Below, piece by piece: positions 47,412-56,715 of a DNA stretch of 59,851 nt (its first letter is position 1; each line of letters starts with the position of its first letter). The translations under genes and the position numbers were made by a program. The stretch covers positions 1 to 59,851 of the forward strand of contig CAZRIT010000007.1 in assembly GCA_964600225.1 (NCBI GenBank). Direction: 5' to 3'. The DNA comes from CAZRIT01 sp964600225 (lineage in GTDB: Bacteria; Bacillota; Clostridia; Christensenellales; CAG-138). The notes under the pieces are model-generated. The model was given only the letters and a program-made list of their open reading frames with translations. It was not told the DNA's origin and ran no database searches.

Positions 47412-48086
47412 TCATTTCACCGCCCATACATAGCCCACGCCATAGACGGTTTTGATATATCGCGGCCTGGCGGGTTCGGGTTCCAGCTTGTCGCGCAGGC
47501 GCTTGATGGTGACGGACAGCGCGTTTTCGTCCACATACGCCGCGCCGTCCGACCAGACGCGGTCGAGCAGGGCGGCCCGCTGCAGCGTTTGGCCGCGGTT
47601 TTCCACCAGCAGGCGCAGCAGCTTTTGCTCGGTTTTGCTCAATTCGACGGGCGCACCGTGGGCGGTAAACGCCATACGGTCGAAATCGAACACGAAGCCA
47701 TCGATGCGCACTGCCTGCGCGGGCGCGCTCTGCCGCCGCAGCCTGGCGTTGACCCGTGCGCGCAGAATCGCCAGGCTGAAGGGTTTGGTGATGTAATCGT
47801 CCGCGCCCAGCTCCAGCCCCGCCACCACATCGGTTTCCAGATCGTTGGCGGTGAGCAGTATCACGGGCAGATCGGCGGTTTGGCGCAGCTGTCGTAGCAG
47901 TGTCAGCCCGCTGCCATCGGGCAGGTTGATATCCAGTATGGCCAGTTGAAAGCTGTTGTTTGCAAGCGCTGCCTGCGCCTGGGCGAGCGTGTGGCACAGC
48001 ACAAACGCGTTTTGCCCGTCGCTCAGCGCCAGTTCGATGCCGCGACTGAGCGCAAGGTCGTCCTCCGGTATCAGGATGTGGTTCAC
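47412..48086 (-). CDS. OmpR-family response regulator
   Basis: A 224-residue regulator: receiver domain (HILIPEDDLALSRGIELAL; phospho-Asp in LAILDINLPDGSG; VILLTANDLETDVVAG; DDYITKPFSL) and a winged-helix output domain (LSKTEQKLLRLLVENRGQTL, DENALSVTIKRLRDKLE, TVYGVGYVWAVK). The start is GTG at 48086, with GAGGTG six bases upstream; the open frame extends to 48299. It is co-transcribed with the kinase and divergent from the second two-component system. Confidence 0.94.
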   Translation of the reverse strand: MNHILIPEDDLALSRGIELALSDGQNAFVLCHTLAQAQAALANNSFQLAILDINLPDGSGLTLLRQLRQTADLPVILLTANDLETDVVAGLELGADDYITKPFSLAILRARVNARLRRQSAPAQAVRIDGFVFDFDRMAFTAHGAPVELSKTEQKLLRLLVENRGQTLQRAALLDRVWSDGAAYVDENALSVTIKRLRDKLEPEPARPRYIKTVYGVGYVWAVK

Positions 48087-48174
48087 GGTATTCACCTCGT
48101 TTCCCGTGCGCGATATGTATACTAAAAAAGAAGGCGGACGGATTGGCAACGGTTTTTGGGAAAAACGCCGTCCC

Positions 48175-48203
48175 TTGCCAAGCGGCGGAAAACGGATTAT
48201 ATT
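48175..48203 (+). promoter_or_regulatory. Promoter of the rightward two-component and transport operon
   Basis: TTGCCA at 48175-48180 and TATATT at 48198-48203 with a 17-base spacer. TTGCCAA at 48175-48181 is the inverse of TTGGCAA at 48143-48149, a possible shared operator in the divergent region. Confidence 0.6.
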
Positions 48204-48249
48204 ACTTAAATGAATGGTTGCAGAATCATCGCCGACGGAGGGGGAACGT

Positions 48250-48930
48250 ATGCGCCTGATGCTGATTGAAGACGATACCGACCTGGTTGACGCCATCAAG
48301 CGCAGGCTTGTCGGCGCGGGCTACGATGTGGACGCCTGCGGCGACGGCGCCGATGCGGCCTATTATCTGCGCCTTGGCGGCTACAATGCCGTGATACTGG
48401 ATCGGCTGCTGCCCGGTAAGGACGGCCTAACGGTGCTTTCGGATATGCGCGCGGGCGGCGACATGACGCCCGTATTGATGCTGACCGCGCTGGATACTGT
48501 GCGCGACCGCACTGAAGGGCTGGACGCGGGCGCGGACGATTACTTGGTCAAGCCCTTTGCCATGGAGGAACTGCTCTCCCGGGTGCGCGCGCTGCTCAGG
48601 CGGCCGGGCGCCATCCGCGAAACGGGCATACTGGCCTGCGGCGCCCTGCAACTCAACGTGCGGCAGCTTAGCCTGGTTTCCGAACAGACCAAGCAGACGC
48701 TTTCGCGCAAGGAGGTGGCGGTACTGGAGCTGTTTTTTGAAAACCCCGCCCGCGTGCTCTCTCGCGCGGAGATTCTTGCCCGCGTATGGGGCGGAGACGA
48801 GGCGGTGGAGGAGGGCAATGTGGATAATTACATCTACTTCGTGCGGCGGCGGCTGAAGGCCGCGGGCGGCGAGGTTGGCATCAAAACCATCCATGGCGTT
48901 GGCTACCAACTGACGGGCGGGCAGGACTGA
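48250..48930 (+). CDS. OmpR-family response regulator
   Basis: A 226-residue regulator: receiver (RLMLIEDDTDLVDAIKRRLV; phospho-Asp in AVILDRLLPGKDGLTVL; VLMLTALDTVRDRTEG; DDYLVKPFAM) and winged-helix domain (LSRKEVAVLELFFENPARVL, VDNYIYFVRRRLKAAGG, TIHGVGYQLTG). ATG at 48250 is chosen because GGAGGGGGA lies just upstream. It overlaps the kinase gene by one base (TGATG) and leads the cluster that continues to 57214, so it probably controls those transport genes. Confidence 0.94.
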   Translation: MRLMLIEDDTDLVDAIKRRLVGAGYDVDACGDGADAAYYLRLGGYNAVILDRLLPGKDGLTVLSDMRAGGDMTPVLMLTALDTVRDRTEGLDAGADDYLVKPFAMEELLSRVRALLRRPGAIRETGILACGALQLNVRQLSLVSEQTKQTLSRKEVAVLELFFENPARVLSRAEILARVWGGDEAVEEGNVDNYIYFVRRRLKAAGGEVGIKTIHGVGYQLTGGQD

Positions 48931-50213
48931 TGGAGGAGAAACGGCTGCGTGCACACCTGATACGCATCTATTGCATCACGGTTGCGTCGGTGCTGTTTAT
49001 TGTGCTGTTTGCGGTGGCGCTGCTGTTTCACAGGGATGCGGCCGCGCAGAATCGGGAGACCTTCTCCACGCTGCTGTTTGCCGTATCCGATCAGATGCGC
49101 ATGGACGACGCCGTCAGCCACCCAAGGCTGCGGGAGCTGGAGCGGGAGAACCGCCTGCTCCTTTCCCTGCGGGATAACGGCGAGCGGCTACTGTACAACA
49201 GCAGCGACAGCGCGGGCAAGCAAACGCTGTTTGCGGAAGCGGAACGCATGGCGCAGGCAGGCGGCTATGATATTGCCATGCTGCCGCTGACGACGCAGCG
49301 CCGCACAAGCCCCATCTATGCCTTTTCGGAAGACGGCAGGGCGTATCTGGGCGCGGTGTGTATCATACCCATGGAGCAGGGCTACCGCACGGTGACCATG
49401 GTGCAGCAGGTATCCGATGCCGAGGCGGGAAGGACTGCGCTGCTGGTAGCGGGGTATCTGGCGGGGGTTACGCTGTTGAGCCTGGTCGGCGTAAGGCTGA
49501 TCGACCGCGCGCTGCTGCCCGCGGTGGAAAGCAGAAAGCGTCAGGCGCAGTTTGTCGCCGCCGCGTCGCATGAGCTGCGCTCGCCGCTTGCGGTCATCGC
49601 CGCCAACGCATCCGCCATGCCCCAAAGTGCCGAGGCGTCAGCGGAGGCGGCGAGAACCATTGAGGCGGAATGCAAGCGCATGTCGCGGCTGATTGGGGAT
49701 ATGCTGCTGCTCGCGTCCACGGACGCAAAGGACTGGCCGATGACGCTGTCGAGCGTGGAGCTCGATACGGTGCTGCTAAACGCGTACGAGGCGCAGCTTC
49801 CGCTGTTTCAACAAAACGCCTGCACGTTGACGCTGACGCTGCCCGAGGAGCCGTTGCCGCGCGTAACGGCGGACGCCGAGCGGCTTTCACAGGTGCTGGC
49901 GATCCTGCTGGACAACGCGCTGTCCCATGGCATGACCAATGCGCGCCGCACGGCGGAGCTGGCCGCAAAACGGTGCGGAAAAGGCGTAACGGTGACCGTG
50001 ACCGATCATGGCGCGGGCCTGACACAGGAGCAGAAGGCGCAGGTGTTCGAGCGGTTCTATCGCGGCGACGCCTCCCGCAGGGAAAAGCAGCATTTCGGCC
50101 TGGGCCTGTCGATTGCCAAGGAGCTGATACAGCTGCAAAACGGCCGTCTGAGTCTGGAGGACACCCCAAACGGCGGCTGTACGTTCCGTATTACACTGTA
50201 CGCATCGATATAA
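48930..50213 (+). CDS. Sensor histidine kinase
   Basis: A 427-residue membrane kinase. Two helices (ITVASVLFIVLFAVALLF near residue 20 and LLVAGYLAGVTLLSLVGVRL near residue 180) flank an extracytoplasmic domain of about 130 residues. HisKA: QFVAAASHELRSPLAVIAAN with His near residue 214; HATPase: LAILLDNALSHGM, TDHGAGLTQEQKAQVFERFY and FGLGLSIAKELIQLQ. It pairs with the regulator immediately upstream. The signal is unknown; the larger outer domain suggests an external ligand. Confidence 0.95.
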   Translation: MEEKRLRAHLIRIYCITVASVLFIVLFAVALLFHRDAAAQNRETFSTLLFAVSDQMRMDDAVSHPRLRELERENRLLLSLRDNGERLLYNSSDSAGKQTLFAEAERMAQAGGYDIAMLPLTTQRRTSPIYAFSEDGRAYLGAVCIIPMEQGYRTVTMVQQVSDAEAGRTALLVAGYLAGVTLLSLVGVRLIDRALLPAVESRKRQAQFVAAASHELRSPLAVIAANASAMPQSAEASAEAARTIEAECKRMSRLIGDMLLLASTDAKDWPMTLSSVELDTVLLNAYEAQLPLFQQNACTLTLTLPEEPLPRVTADAERLSQVLAILLDNALSHGMTNARRTAELAAKRCGKGVTVTVTDHGAGLTQEQKAQVFERFYRGDASRREKQHFGLGLSIAKELIQLQNGRLSLEDTPNGGCTFRITLYASI

Positions 50214-50230
50214 CGCCGTTCGGGTTGTTG

Positions 50231-50279
50231 CCCGCTGCGGCGGGGCAGATTCTTCGTCGCTACCCTCCTCTGAATGACA
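50231..50279 (-). repeat. Degenerate inverted copy of the REP-like element
   Basis: CCCGCTGCGGCGGGGCAGAT, then TCTTCGTCGC and TGAATGACA, correspond to the reverse complement of the element at 27418-27461 and 27590-27634. The stretch 50214-50613 otherwise shows short AATGACA-type repeats (to about 50340) and no supported gene; a promoter for 50614 is not obvious. Confidence 0.65.
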
Positions 50280-50613
50280 AGGGGAGGGGGTCATGCGCCT
50301 CGGAATGACAAGGGAAAACAATTGCTCTTTCAAATGACAAACCGATACTGATACGTTTCTTTCGGTTCCTTTTCTCTTTTCTAAAAGATAGGAACAAAAC
50401 CGTTCTCCCGCACGTCTTTTTTTCTTAACAATGCCTAGAGGATTTTTAGAGATTTACCTGATACCATAGTGTACGCAACAAGGCAAGGAGATACTTGCGT
50501 GGAGCAAAATCGGCAGGCGCTGCCGCGCATGCTTGCCGACCCGTGCTTGACCAAGCGGGCAGGCGTACCGCGATGCAATGGACGATATTTAAGGATTGAA
50601 GGAGAGCGTTGCA

Positions 50614-52836
50614 ATGATGAAACGATTTTTGGCCGCGTTGCTGGCCGCGTGCATGCTGACGGGCGCGTTGGCGGGCTGTAAGCCGAAGGCCGAGGAATCT
50701 GCGGGCAACACTGCCGTGCCGATGACGGCGGGGCGCTATGTGGAAAGCGAAATTGCCTTGCCCGCGCTTGCGGACGGCGCAAAGCAGATGGTGATTGGCA
50801 TGCAGACGGAGGCAGGCGCGATATCGATATTCACCATGATCAACCTTGGCGAGGCGGAGGGCTGGCGCTATCGGTATTTCCGTCACACCATCGGAGCCGA
50901 CGGCACGGTGACGACGGCGGAGGAAACGTGGCTCAATGAGCTGGCGCCGTTTGGCGGCAACGAGATGCGCGTGACCGCGGCGGCGGACGGCACGCTGTAC
51001 ATGACGTTTTCGGATTTCGATGCGCAGAATCAATTGGTTGCGCACATCCTTGTCAGCCGCGACGGCGGCAAAACGGGCATGGAGCTGGCGGGCGACGGCC
51101 TGTCCGACCTGGATAGCATCACAAGCTTTGGCGTATTGGGCGATGGCAGCATGGCGGCGGGCAGCTTTTACAGCGGCGTGCTGCTGCTGTTGGATGCCGA
51201 CGGCAACCGCGTGCAGGAGCTGACAAGCGACAACCGCGGCCCCATCGTCACCGGTGCTGCAAACGGGAATTTTGTGGCGCTGGCTGCGATCGAGGGAAAT
51301 GTTGTGCGCGTGTACGATTGCACAAGTAAGACCTATCAGGATTATGCGTTTTCATTCTCGGAGCAGAGCTACCCGCAGCTTGCGGTAGCCGGCGACGGCG
51401 CGGTGCTGCTTGTGGACAACACGGGCGTTTATCGGCATGCGCCGAACGGCACGCTCTGGGAAAAGCTGGTGGACGGCGAAACGAGCACCCTTGGGCTGCC
51501 AAACTTCTACGCGGGCTCGGTCAGGATTGACGAGGAGAGCGCGTATCCCGCCATCTATATCGACGATGTGGAACGGGTGCTGGCGTATCGTTACGATCCC
51601 ACCGTTACCGCAACGGCGGACAAGGAGCTGACGGTGTTTTCGCTGCGTCCCAACGATACCGTGCGGCAGGCCATTGTGGCGTTCAGCCGCGTCCGAAGCG
51701 ACGTCAAGATTACCTACACCGTGGCCATGGACAATGCCTCGGGCGGCACGGAGCAGGATTACATCAAATCGCTCAATACGGAGCTGATTGCCAAGACGGG
51801 CCCCGATATCCTGATACTCGACGGGCTGCCCATCGATTCCTACATTGAAAAGGACGTGCTCACGGACCTGACGGCGGTGCTTGCGGGCACCGAGCCGATG
51901 CAGGAAAACATCCGCGCTGCCTTCCTGCGCGATGGCGCAATATACGCCGTGCCCACGGGCTTTTCGGTGCCGATGGCGGTTGCGGCGGCGGGCACGGAGA
52001 CGGCGTTTGACAGCCTGCCTAAGCTGGCGGACGCGGCGGAGCAGGCGGGGGACGTGCCGCTGTTGACCAACTGTGCGTTCAGCTTCCGCACGCTCTCGCT
52101 GTACCTGATTCAATACTACGGCGACGCATTGCAAAACGGAGATGCCGCCGCGGTGGAGGCGTTTTTGACCGACGCCAAGCGCATCAGCGGCGCCATAGGC
52201 TGCACCGCGCTGCTCGGCGCGGGCTGGGATGCGCTGGGCGACATGTCGCAGGACGAACTGTACGAGATGTGCAGCGGCTACATCGGCATGCCGCAGATTG
52301 TCATGGCGGTGGGCAACGAGGCGCGGGATATCCTCATGCAGCCGATGGGCTCCGTGCGCGCTTGTATGGAGATGACAGAGGCAGCCGGACGGCTGAATGC
52401 ATCCATCGTGTCCGTAAACGGCCAGTTTGTGCCCGCAGGCATGGTCGGCGTCAACAAAGCGGGTAAGGAGACGGAGGTCGCCGCCGCGTTTGTGCGGATG
52501 CTGCTATCCTACGATGCGCAGGGCGGCAATCAGTATGCCGAGCAGTTCCCCGTCAACGTGCAAGCGCTGAAGGAAATGCTGGCCTATCAAAACGACGGCG
52601 TCAGCAGCGGCATGATGCTTTCCGACGGCTCCGAATTTTCCGCAGAATGGCCCGCGAAGGCCTGGCGCGAGCGCATCGGCGCGCTGATCGATACGCTCGA
52701 CAAGCCGCTGCTGACCGACGCTGCATTGCAGGATATGCTACAAGCGGAGGTGACGGCGTATCTGGATGGCTCCAATACGCTCGCACAGGCGACGGAGCGC
52801 ATCGGCAGCATGCTTTCGACCTATCTTTCCGAATGA
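50614..52836 (+). CDS. Two-part extracellular solute-binding lipoprotein (beta-rich N-domain plus SBP1-like C-domain)
   Basis: A 740-residue lipoprotein with lipobox LAGC (Cys near residue 22). Residues about 40-335 are beta-rich with repeats like GTLYMTFSDFDAQNQLVAHI, GVLGDGSMAAGSFYSGVLLL and GDGAVLLVDNTGVYRHAPNG, as in propeller domains. Residues about 345-740 are an SBP family 1-like binding domain: ELTVFSLRPNDTVRQAIVAF, KTGPDILILDGLPIDSYIEK, DLTAVLAG, IYAVPTGFSVPMAVAAAG, QFVPAGMVGVNKAGKETEVA. An ordinary sugar-binding protein has about 430 residues and no propeller. It is followed by two sugar-type permeases. GAAGGAGAG precedes the ATG. Confidence 0.82.
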   Translation: MMKRFLAALLAACMLTGALAGCKPKAEESAGNTAVPMTAGRYVESEIALPALADGAKQMVIGMQTEAGAISIFTMINLGEAEGWRYRYFRHTIGADGTVTTAEETWLNELAPFGGNEMRVTAAADGTLYMTFSDFDAQNQLVAHILVSRDGGKTGMELAGDGLSDLDSITSFGVLGDGSMAAGSFYSGVLLLLDADGNRVQELTSDNRGPIVTGAANGNFVALAAIEGNVVRVYDCTSKTYQDYAFSFSEQSYPQLAVAGDGAVLLVDNTGVYRHAPNGTLWEKLVDGETSTLGLPNFYAGSVRIDEESAYPAIYIDDVERVLAYRYDPTVTATADKELTVFSLRPNDTVRQAIVAFSRVRSDVKITYTVAMDNASGGTEQDYIKSLNTELIAKTGPDILILDGLPIDSYIEKDVLTDLTAVLAGTEPMQENIRAAFLRDGAIYAVPTGFSVPMAVAAAGTETAFDSLPKLADAAEQAGDVPLLTNCAFSFRTLSLYLIQYYGDALQNGDAAAVEAFLTDAKRISGAIGCTALLGAGWDALGDMSQDELYEMCSGYIGMPQIVMAVGNEARDILMQPMGSVRACMEMTEAAGRLNASIVSVNGQFVPAGMVGVNKAGKETEVAAAFVRMLLSYDAQGGNQYAEQFPVNVQALKEMLAYQNDGVSSGMMLSDGSEFSAEWPAKAWRERIGALIDTLDKPLLTDAALQDMLQAEVTAYLDGSNTLAQATERIGSMLSTYLSE

Positions 52837-52842
52837 TGAGCT

Positions 52843-53718
52843 ATGCGTAAGCAATTGGGACAATTGAAACGGCGGCGGGAGGCAAGGACGGCCCTTGCCT
52901 TCCTGCTGCCAAGCCTTGTGGGATTAATGGGGATGTTCTTGGTTCCCACGGCGGATGTGGTGCGGCGCTCGTTCTTTTCGGCCATGGGCAATTCCTTTGT
53001 GGGATTTGATAACTATCAAACCGTGCTGGCCAACCGTTCCTTTCGGCTGGCATTGAGCAATACGGGGCGATTCTTGGTCGTGTGCATCCCGCTGCTGCTG
53101 GCGCTGTCGCTGGCGGTGGCGCTGCTGTTGTATCGGCAAAGGCGCTTGCAGGATTTGCTGCGCACAACGTATCTGATGCCGCTGGTGGTGCCCGTAACGA
53201 GCGTGGTGCTGATTATCCAAACCGTGTTCCAAAAAAACGGCCTGCTGTCGGCACTGTGCGCGGCGTTTGGGAAAGCGCCCGTGGACTGGCTCAACAGCGA
53301 ATATGCCTTCTATGTGCTGGTGATCTGCTATCTGTGGAAGAACCTCGGCTACAACGTGGTGCTGTGGCTGGCGGGGCTGTCGGCCATCCCCGCATCGCTC
53401 TACGAGGCGGCGCGGATGGACGGCGCAACGGGGCGGCAGCGCTTTCGCTATATCACGCTGCCACAGCTGCGGCCCACGCTGTTTATGACGGCGGTGCTGG
53501 CATTGATCAATTCCTTTAAGGTGTTTCGCGAGGCGTACCTGGTGGCGGGGCAGTATCCGCACACGAGCATCTATATGCTCCAGCATGTGCTGAGCAACTG
53601 GTTTACGAACCTCGACATGCAAAAAATCAGCGCGGCGGCGGTGCTCATTATGGCGGCGATTCTTGTAATCGTGGCGGTGGTGCAGCGCGTATCGGGCGGC
53701 AAGGAGGGATTGGAATGA
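52843..53718 (+). CDS. Sugar-type ABC permease (MalF/UgpA class)
   Basis: A 291-residue, six-helix permease. The N-terminal TALAFLLPSLVGLMGMFLVP is typical of the class; the ATPase-contact (EAA) loop is SLYEAARMDGATGRQRFRYI, near residue 185; further helices include TLFMTAVLALINSFKVFREA. It begins six bases after the binding-protein gene and overlaps the next permease gene by four bases. There is no ATPase gene in the cluster, so it would need a shared MsmX-type ATPase from elsewhere, or it no longer works as a classical importer. Confidence 0.9.
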   Translation: MRKQLGQLKRRREARTALAFLLPSLVGLMGMFLVPTADVVRRSFFSAMGNSFVGFDNYQTVLANRSFRLALSNTGRFLVVCIPLLLALSLAVALLLYRQRRLQDLLRTTYLMPLVVPVTSVVLIIQTVFQKNGLLSALCAAFGKAPVDWLNSEYAFYVLVICYLWKNLGYNVVLWLAGLSAIPASLYEAARMDGATGRQRFRYITLPQLRPTLFMTAVLALINSFKVFREAYLVAGQYPHTSIYMLQHVLSNWFTNLDMQKISAAAVLIMAAILVIVAVVQRVSGGKEGLE

Positions 53719-54566
53719 AGGGAACCCGTACGCGGGCTATCCCGCTGGTGCTGCTGTTTTTGCTGGCGCTGTTTGTCTGGATGCCGCTGGCGATGCTGCT
53801 TGGCGGCGCGTTGACCCCCACATCGGAGATACGAGAACGCCTGTCGGGCGTGCTGGGCGCATCCAACGCGCTGGCAAGCTGGCAGATGCTGCCGACGCGG
53901 CCGACGTTGCGGCACATCGCGGAGCTGATGCTGGATACGCCCGCATTCTATCGGGTATTCTGGAATTCCTGCATACAGGTGCTGCCCGGGGTGGCGGGGC
54001 AGATATTGGTGGGCGCGCCTGCGGCGTGGGCGCTGTCGCAGTATCGGTTCCCCGGTCGCAAGGCGCTCAACTGGCTTTACATTCTTTTGATGATACTGCC
54101 CTTTCAGGTGACGATGGCTTCGAGCTACATTGTGCTCAATCGGCTCAACTGCATCGATACGCCGCTTGCCATCGTACTGCCCATGACGTTTTCGGCGTTT
54201 TCGGTGTTCATCATGAGCAAGTTTTTCGGCAGAATCCCCAAAGATATGCTGGAGGCGGCGCGCATCGACGGCGCGAGCGAGTGGGGCCTGTTCCTGCGCG
54301 TCGGCCTGCCGCTGGGGCTGCCGGGCGTGCTGTCGGCGGCGCTGTTGGGCTTTGTGGAGGGCTGGAACGCCGTGGAGCAGCCCATTACGTTTTTAAAAAC
54401 GCCGTCGCTGTACCCGCTTTCGGTTTTCTTGCCGCAAAGCACCGTGGAGAATGCGGGCGTATCGTTTGTGGCGGCGCTGATAGCGTTGCTGCCCGCGGTG
54501 CTGATCTTTTTGATGGGACAGCAGTATTTGGAACAGGGCATCATAGCCTCGGGAATCAAGGAGTAG
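53715..54566 (+). CDS. Sugar-type ABC permease (MalG/UgpE class)
   Basis: A 283-residue, six-helix permease and the partner of the previous gene. Its first helix is IPLVLLFLLALFVWMPLAML; the EAA loop is MLEAARIDGASEWGLFLRVG near residue 180; ALSQYRFPGRKALNWLYILL and LGFVEGWNAVEQPITFLKTP are typical of MalG-like proteins. It overlaps its partner by four bases and is followed three bases later by an HlyD-like gene, not by an ATPase or a glycosidase, which is not the usual context of these permeases. Confidence 0.9.
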   Translation: MKGTRTRAIPLVLLFLLALFVWMPLAMLLGGALTPTSEIRERLSGVLGASNALASWQMLPTRPTLRHIAELMLDTPAFYRVFWNSCIQVLPGVAGQILVGAPAAWALSQYRFPGRKALNWLYILLMILPFQVTMASSYIVLNRLNCIDTPLAIVLPMTFSAFSVFIMSKFFGRIPKDMLEAARIDGASEWGLFLRVGLPLGLPGVLSAALLGFVEGWNAVEQPITFLKTPSLYPLSVFLPQSTVENAGVSFVAALIALLPAVLIFLMGQQYLEQGIIASGIKE

Positions 54567-54569
54567 CAT

Positions 54570-55661
54570 ATGGAAACAAACGGCATGGCGGAAACGCCGA
54601 AACGGAGCAGGCTGGTCAGGCGCGCGGGAAAGCTGCTGATCGGGTTTTTGGTCATCATGACGGTGCTAACGTATCTGAGCAGGTTCGTCAGCGAGCGGCT
54701 GATGGCCAAGGTCAGCACGGGCTATTGCAGCGCGGCCTCGCTGGATGAAAGCGTGGAGGGCACGGGCGTGTGGGCGGCGCGCGAAACGGCGCTGTACACC
54801 ACCTACTACGCGCGGCGCATCACAAAGGTTTATGTGCGCGTCGGGGAAACGGTATCGGAGGGCGAGCCGCTGTTTGCCTACGATGTGGCCACCGTGGACG
54901 GCGGCAAGGAGGTTTCCGACCGCACCGTGCGCGCGGCGGAGCGCGCCGTGAGGAAGGCGGAGGAAGCGCCGGAGAACGCGACGGACGCAGCGTATGCCGC
55001 GCATGTGCTGGAAAGCGCGCGGCAGGCGCTGCGCTACGCGCAATTCACCCATGCCCAGACCTACGCCATACAGCACGGCGGCGTGGTGCGCGCCACGTTT
55101 TCGGGCACGGTGGCTGCATGCGACCTGGTTGCAGGCAAGGCGTCCGTGGCGGGCAGCACGGGCTTTACGATTGCGCCCAACGGCATTGCGCTGACGCTGA
55201 CCGTCGCGGAAAAGGAGGCCGGGCGCATCCGCTTGGGAGACGCCGTGACGCTCATAAACGACGGCAAAGCGGAGACGGAGCCGTTGACGGTGGAACAGAT
55301 GCTGCCGCCCGACGCCGATGGCGAGGTGATGGTCGTATGCACGGGGCTTGGCGGCAGGGAACGGCTGATCGGCGCCAAGCAGGAATGGCGCATCGAAAAG
55401 CGCTCCGACCGCTATCAAACCTGCGTGCCCGTCTCCGCGCTGCGGCAGAGCGGGCCCGATACCTACTATGTGCTGGTGCTGGGTGAGAAGCAGACCATCC
55501 TTGGCACGCAGCTTGTGGCCGAACGGCGCGAGGTGACGCTGTTGAAGCGCGACAGCAGCCGTGCGGCCGTCGATGGGAACATCGGCGAAAGGGATCGGCT
55601 GATTACGGATAGCTCCAAGGAGCTCAAGGATGGCGATTATGTGGCGCTCAACCATGCGTAA
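54570..55661 (+). CDS. HlyD/MFP-type adaptor-like membrane protein
   Basis: A 363-residue protein with one N-terminal membrane helix (LLIGFLVIMTVLTYLSRFV) and an extracytoplasmic region built like membrane-fusion proteins: a first lipoyl half (RRITKVYVRVGETVSEGEPL near residue 90), a short helical region (AAERAVRKAEEAPENA to HAQTYAI), a second lipoyl half (GGVVRATFSGTVAACDLVAG) and beta-barrel parts (GIALTLTVAEKEAGRIRLGD). Such adaptors normally link exporters such as MacB to the outside. Here the adjacent permeases are of importer type and no ATPase is present. It may team with the next gene. Confidence 0.82.
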   Translation: METNGMAETPKRSRLVRRAGKLLIGFLVIMTVLTYLSRFVSERLMAKVSTGYCSAASLDESVEGTGVWAARETALYTTYYARRITKVYVRVGETVSEGEPLFAYDVATVDGGKEVSDRTVRAAERAVRKAEEAPENATDAAYAAHVLESARQALRYAQFTHAQTYAIQHGGVVRATFSGTVAACDLVAGKASVAGSTGFTIAPNGIALTLTVAEKEAGRIRLGDAVTLINDGKAETEPLTVEQMLPPDADGEVMVVCTGLGGRERLIGAKQEWRIEKRSDRYQTCVPVSALRQSGPDTYYVLVLGEKQTILGTQLVAERREVTLLKRDSSRAAVDGNIGERDRLITDSSKELKDGDYVALNHA

Positions 55662-56715
55662 GGGGCGTGCGGCAGCCATCATACTGCTGTGCCTTGGCGT
55701 ATGCATGCTGTGGGCGGATGCGCTGTGGCAGGCGCAGACGCTTGCAGCGCAGTACGATGGCGTCAGCGTGCGCATTGCCGATGCGCCTGTTGCGCATGCG
55801 CGGCTGCGGGCGCTGCGAAGCGAGGAAGAACAGGCGGGCTTAACGTGTACCGCCGCATGGACGCGCGGGGAGAAGGCGATGGCTGCCGCGGCCTCCATGG
55901 GGACGGAGGCGAAGCTGCGCGTCATTGCCGTGTATGGCGATATGCGGCAGGTGACGCCCATGACGCTGCTTTCGGGCGGCTTTCCCGCCGAGGACGATGC
56001 GGACGGATGCCTGATGGACGCAGTCAGCGCGCAAACGCTGTTTCACAGCGTAGATGTGGCGGGCACAAAGGTGACCGTGGGCGAGGTGTCATACACGGTG
56101 CGCGGCGTGGTCAAGGGCGGGGAGCCCATGCTGCTGGTGCGCAACGCGGAAGCGGCGTATGAGAACCTGGAGTTTGCGCCCGCCGTGCTCGAAAACGGCA
56201 AGGCCGAGGCGGAGGCGTTCCTGCGGCGGCACGCGCTTTCCGAAGACTATATTGTGGTGCAAAACGGTCTGTACGCGCGCATCGCAAAGGGGCTTGTGTG
56301 GCTGCCCGTGGAACTGTCGTTGCTTGTCGCGTTTGTGCGGCTGCTGCGCGCTGCGCTTTGCGCATATGTACAACAGGGGCGGCGGCGGGCCGCGCTGCGG
56401 CTGCTGGGGGCGGCGGGGTGCGGCACGCTGGCTGGGCTGTTGCTGATCAAAACCTTCTTTTGGCCGCAGGCATTTTTGCCGACCAAGCTCTCCGACTTTG
56501 CGTTTTGGGATACGTTGACGGCAACATGGCGGAGCGAGTGGGAGGCGATCGGCCTGATGACGCCGCTGCCCAAGGATGTGCGGTTTTTCCGTGCCATGCG
56601 GGCATGCGTTTGCCGTGTGGCGGGCATCATGGTATTGGAAACATGCCTGTGTGTGCTGATAAGCATGGCGGGCGGCCGCGAGAAGAAGCGGTTGAAGGAG
56701 GAAGAGTATGCATAA
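55630..56715 (+). CDS. MacB-core-like membrane protein without the usual permease end
   Basis: A 361-residue protein. One helix at the N-terminus (AAAIILLCLGVCMLWADALW), then a 170-residue outer domain reminiscent of the MacB/FtsX periplasmic core (RVIAVYGDMRQVTPMTLLSG, CLMDAVSAQTLFHSVDVAGT, VTVGEVSYTVRGVVKGGEPM), and three further helices near residues 215-345 (ELSLLVAFVRLLRAALCAY, GCGTLAGLLLIKTFFW, VAGIMVLETCLCVLISMA). A normal FtsX-type permease has a different C-terminal set of helices. ATG at 55630 has AAGGAG seven bases upstream; ATG at 55654 is an alternative. It overlaps the HlyD-like gene and the VanZ-like gene. Confidence 0.65.
   Translation: MAIMWRSTMRKGRAAAIILLCLGVCMLWADALWQAQTLAAQYDGVSVRIADAPVAHARLRALRSEEEQAGLTCTAAWTRGEKAMAAAASMGTEAKLRVIAVYGDMRQVTPMTLLSGGFPAEDDADGCLMDAVSAQTLFHSVDVAGTKVTVGEVSYTVRGVVKGGEPMLLVRNAEAAYENLEFAPAVLENGKAEAEAFLRRHALSEDYIVVQNGLYARIAKGLVWLPVELSLLVAFVRLLRAALCAYVQQGRRRAALRLLGAAGCGTLAGLLLIKTFFWPQAFLPTKLSDFAFWDTLTATWRSEWEAIGLMTPLPKDVRFFRAMRACVCRVAGIMVLETCLCVLISMAGGREKKRLKEEEYA

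Noticed and set aside
50446..51045. Minus-strand gene of about 200 codons upstream of the binding lipoprotein
   Set aside because: It overlaps the well-supported lipoprotein start and has no domain or ribosome site.
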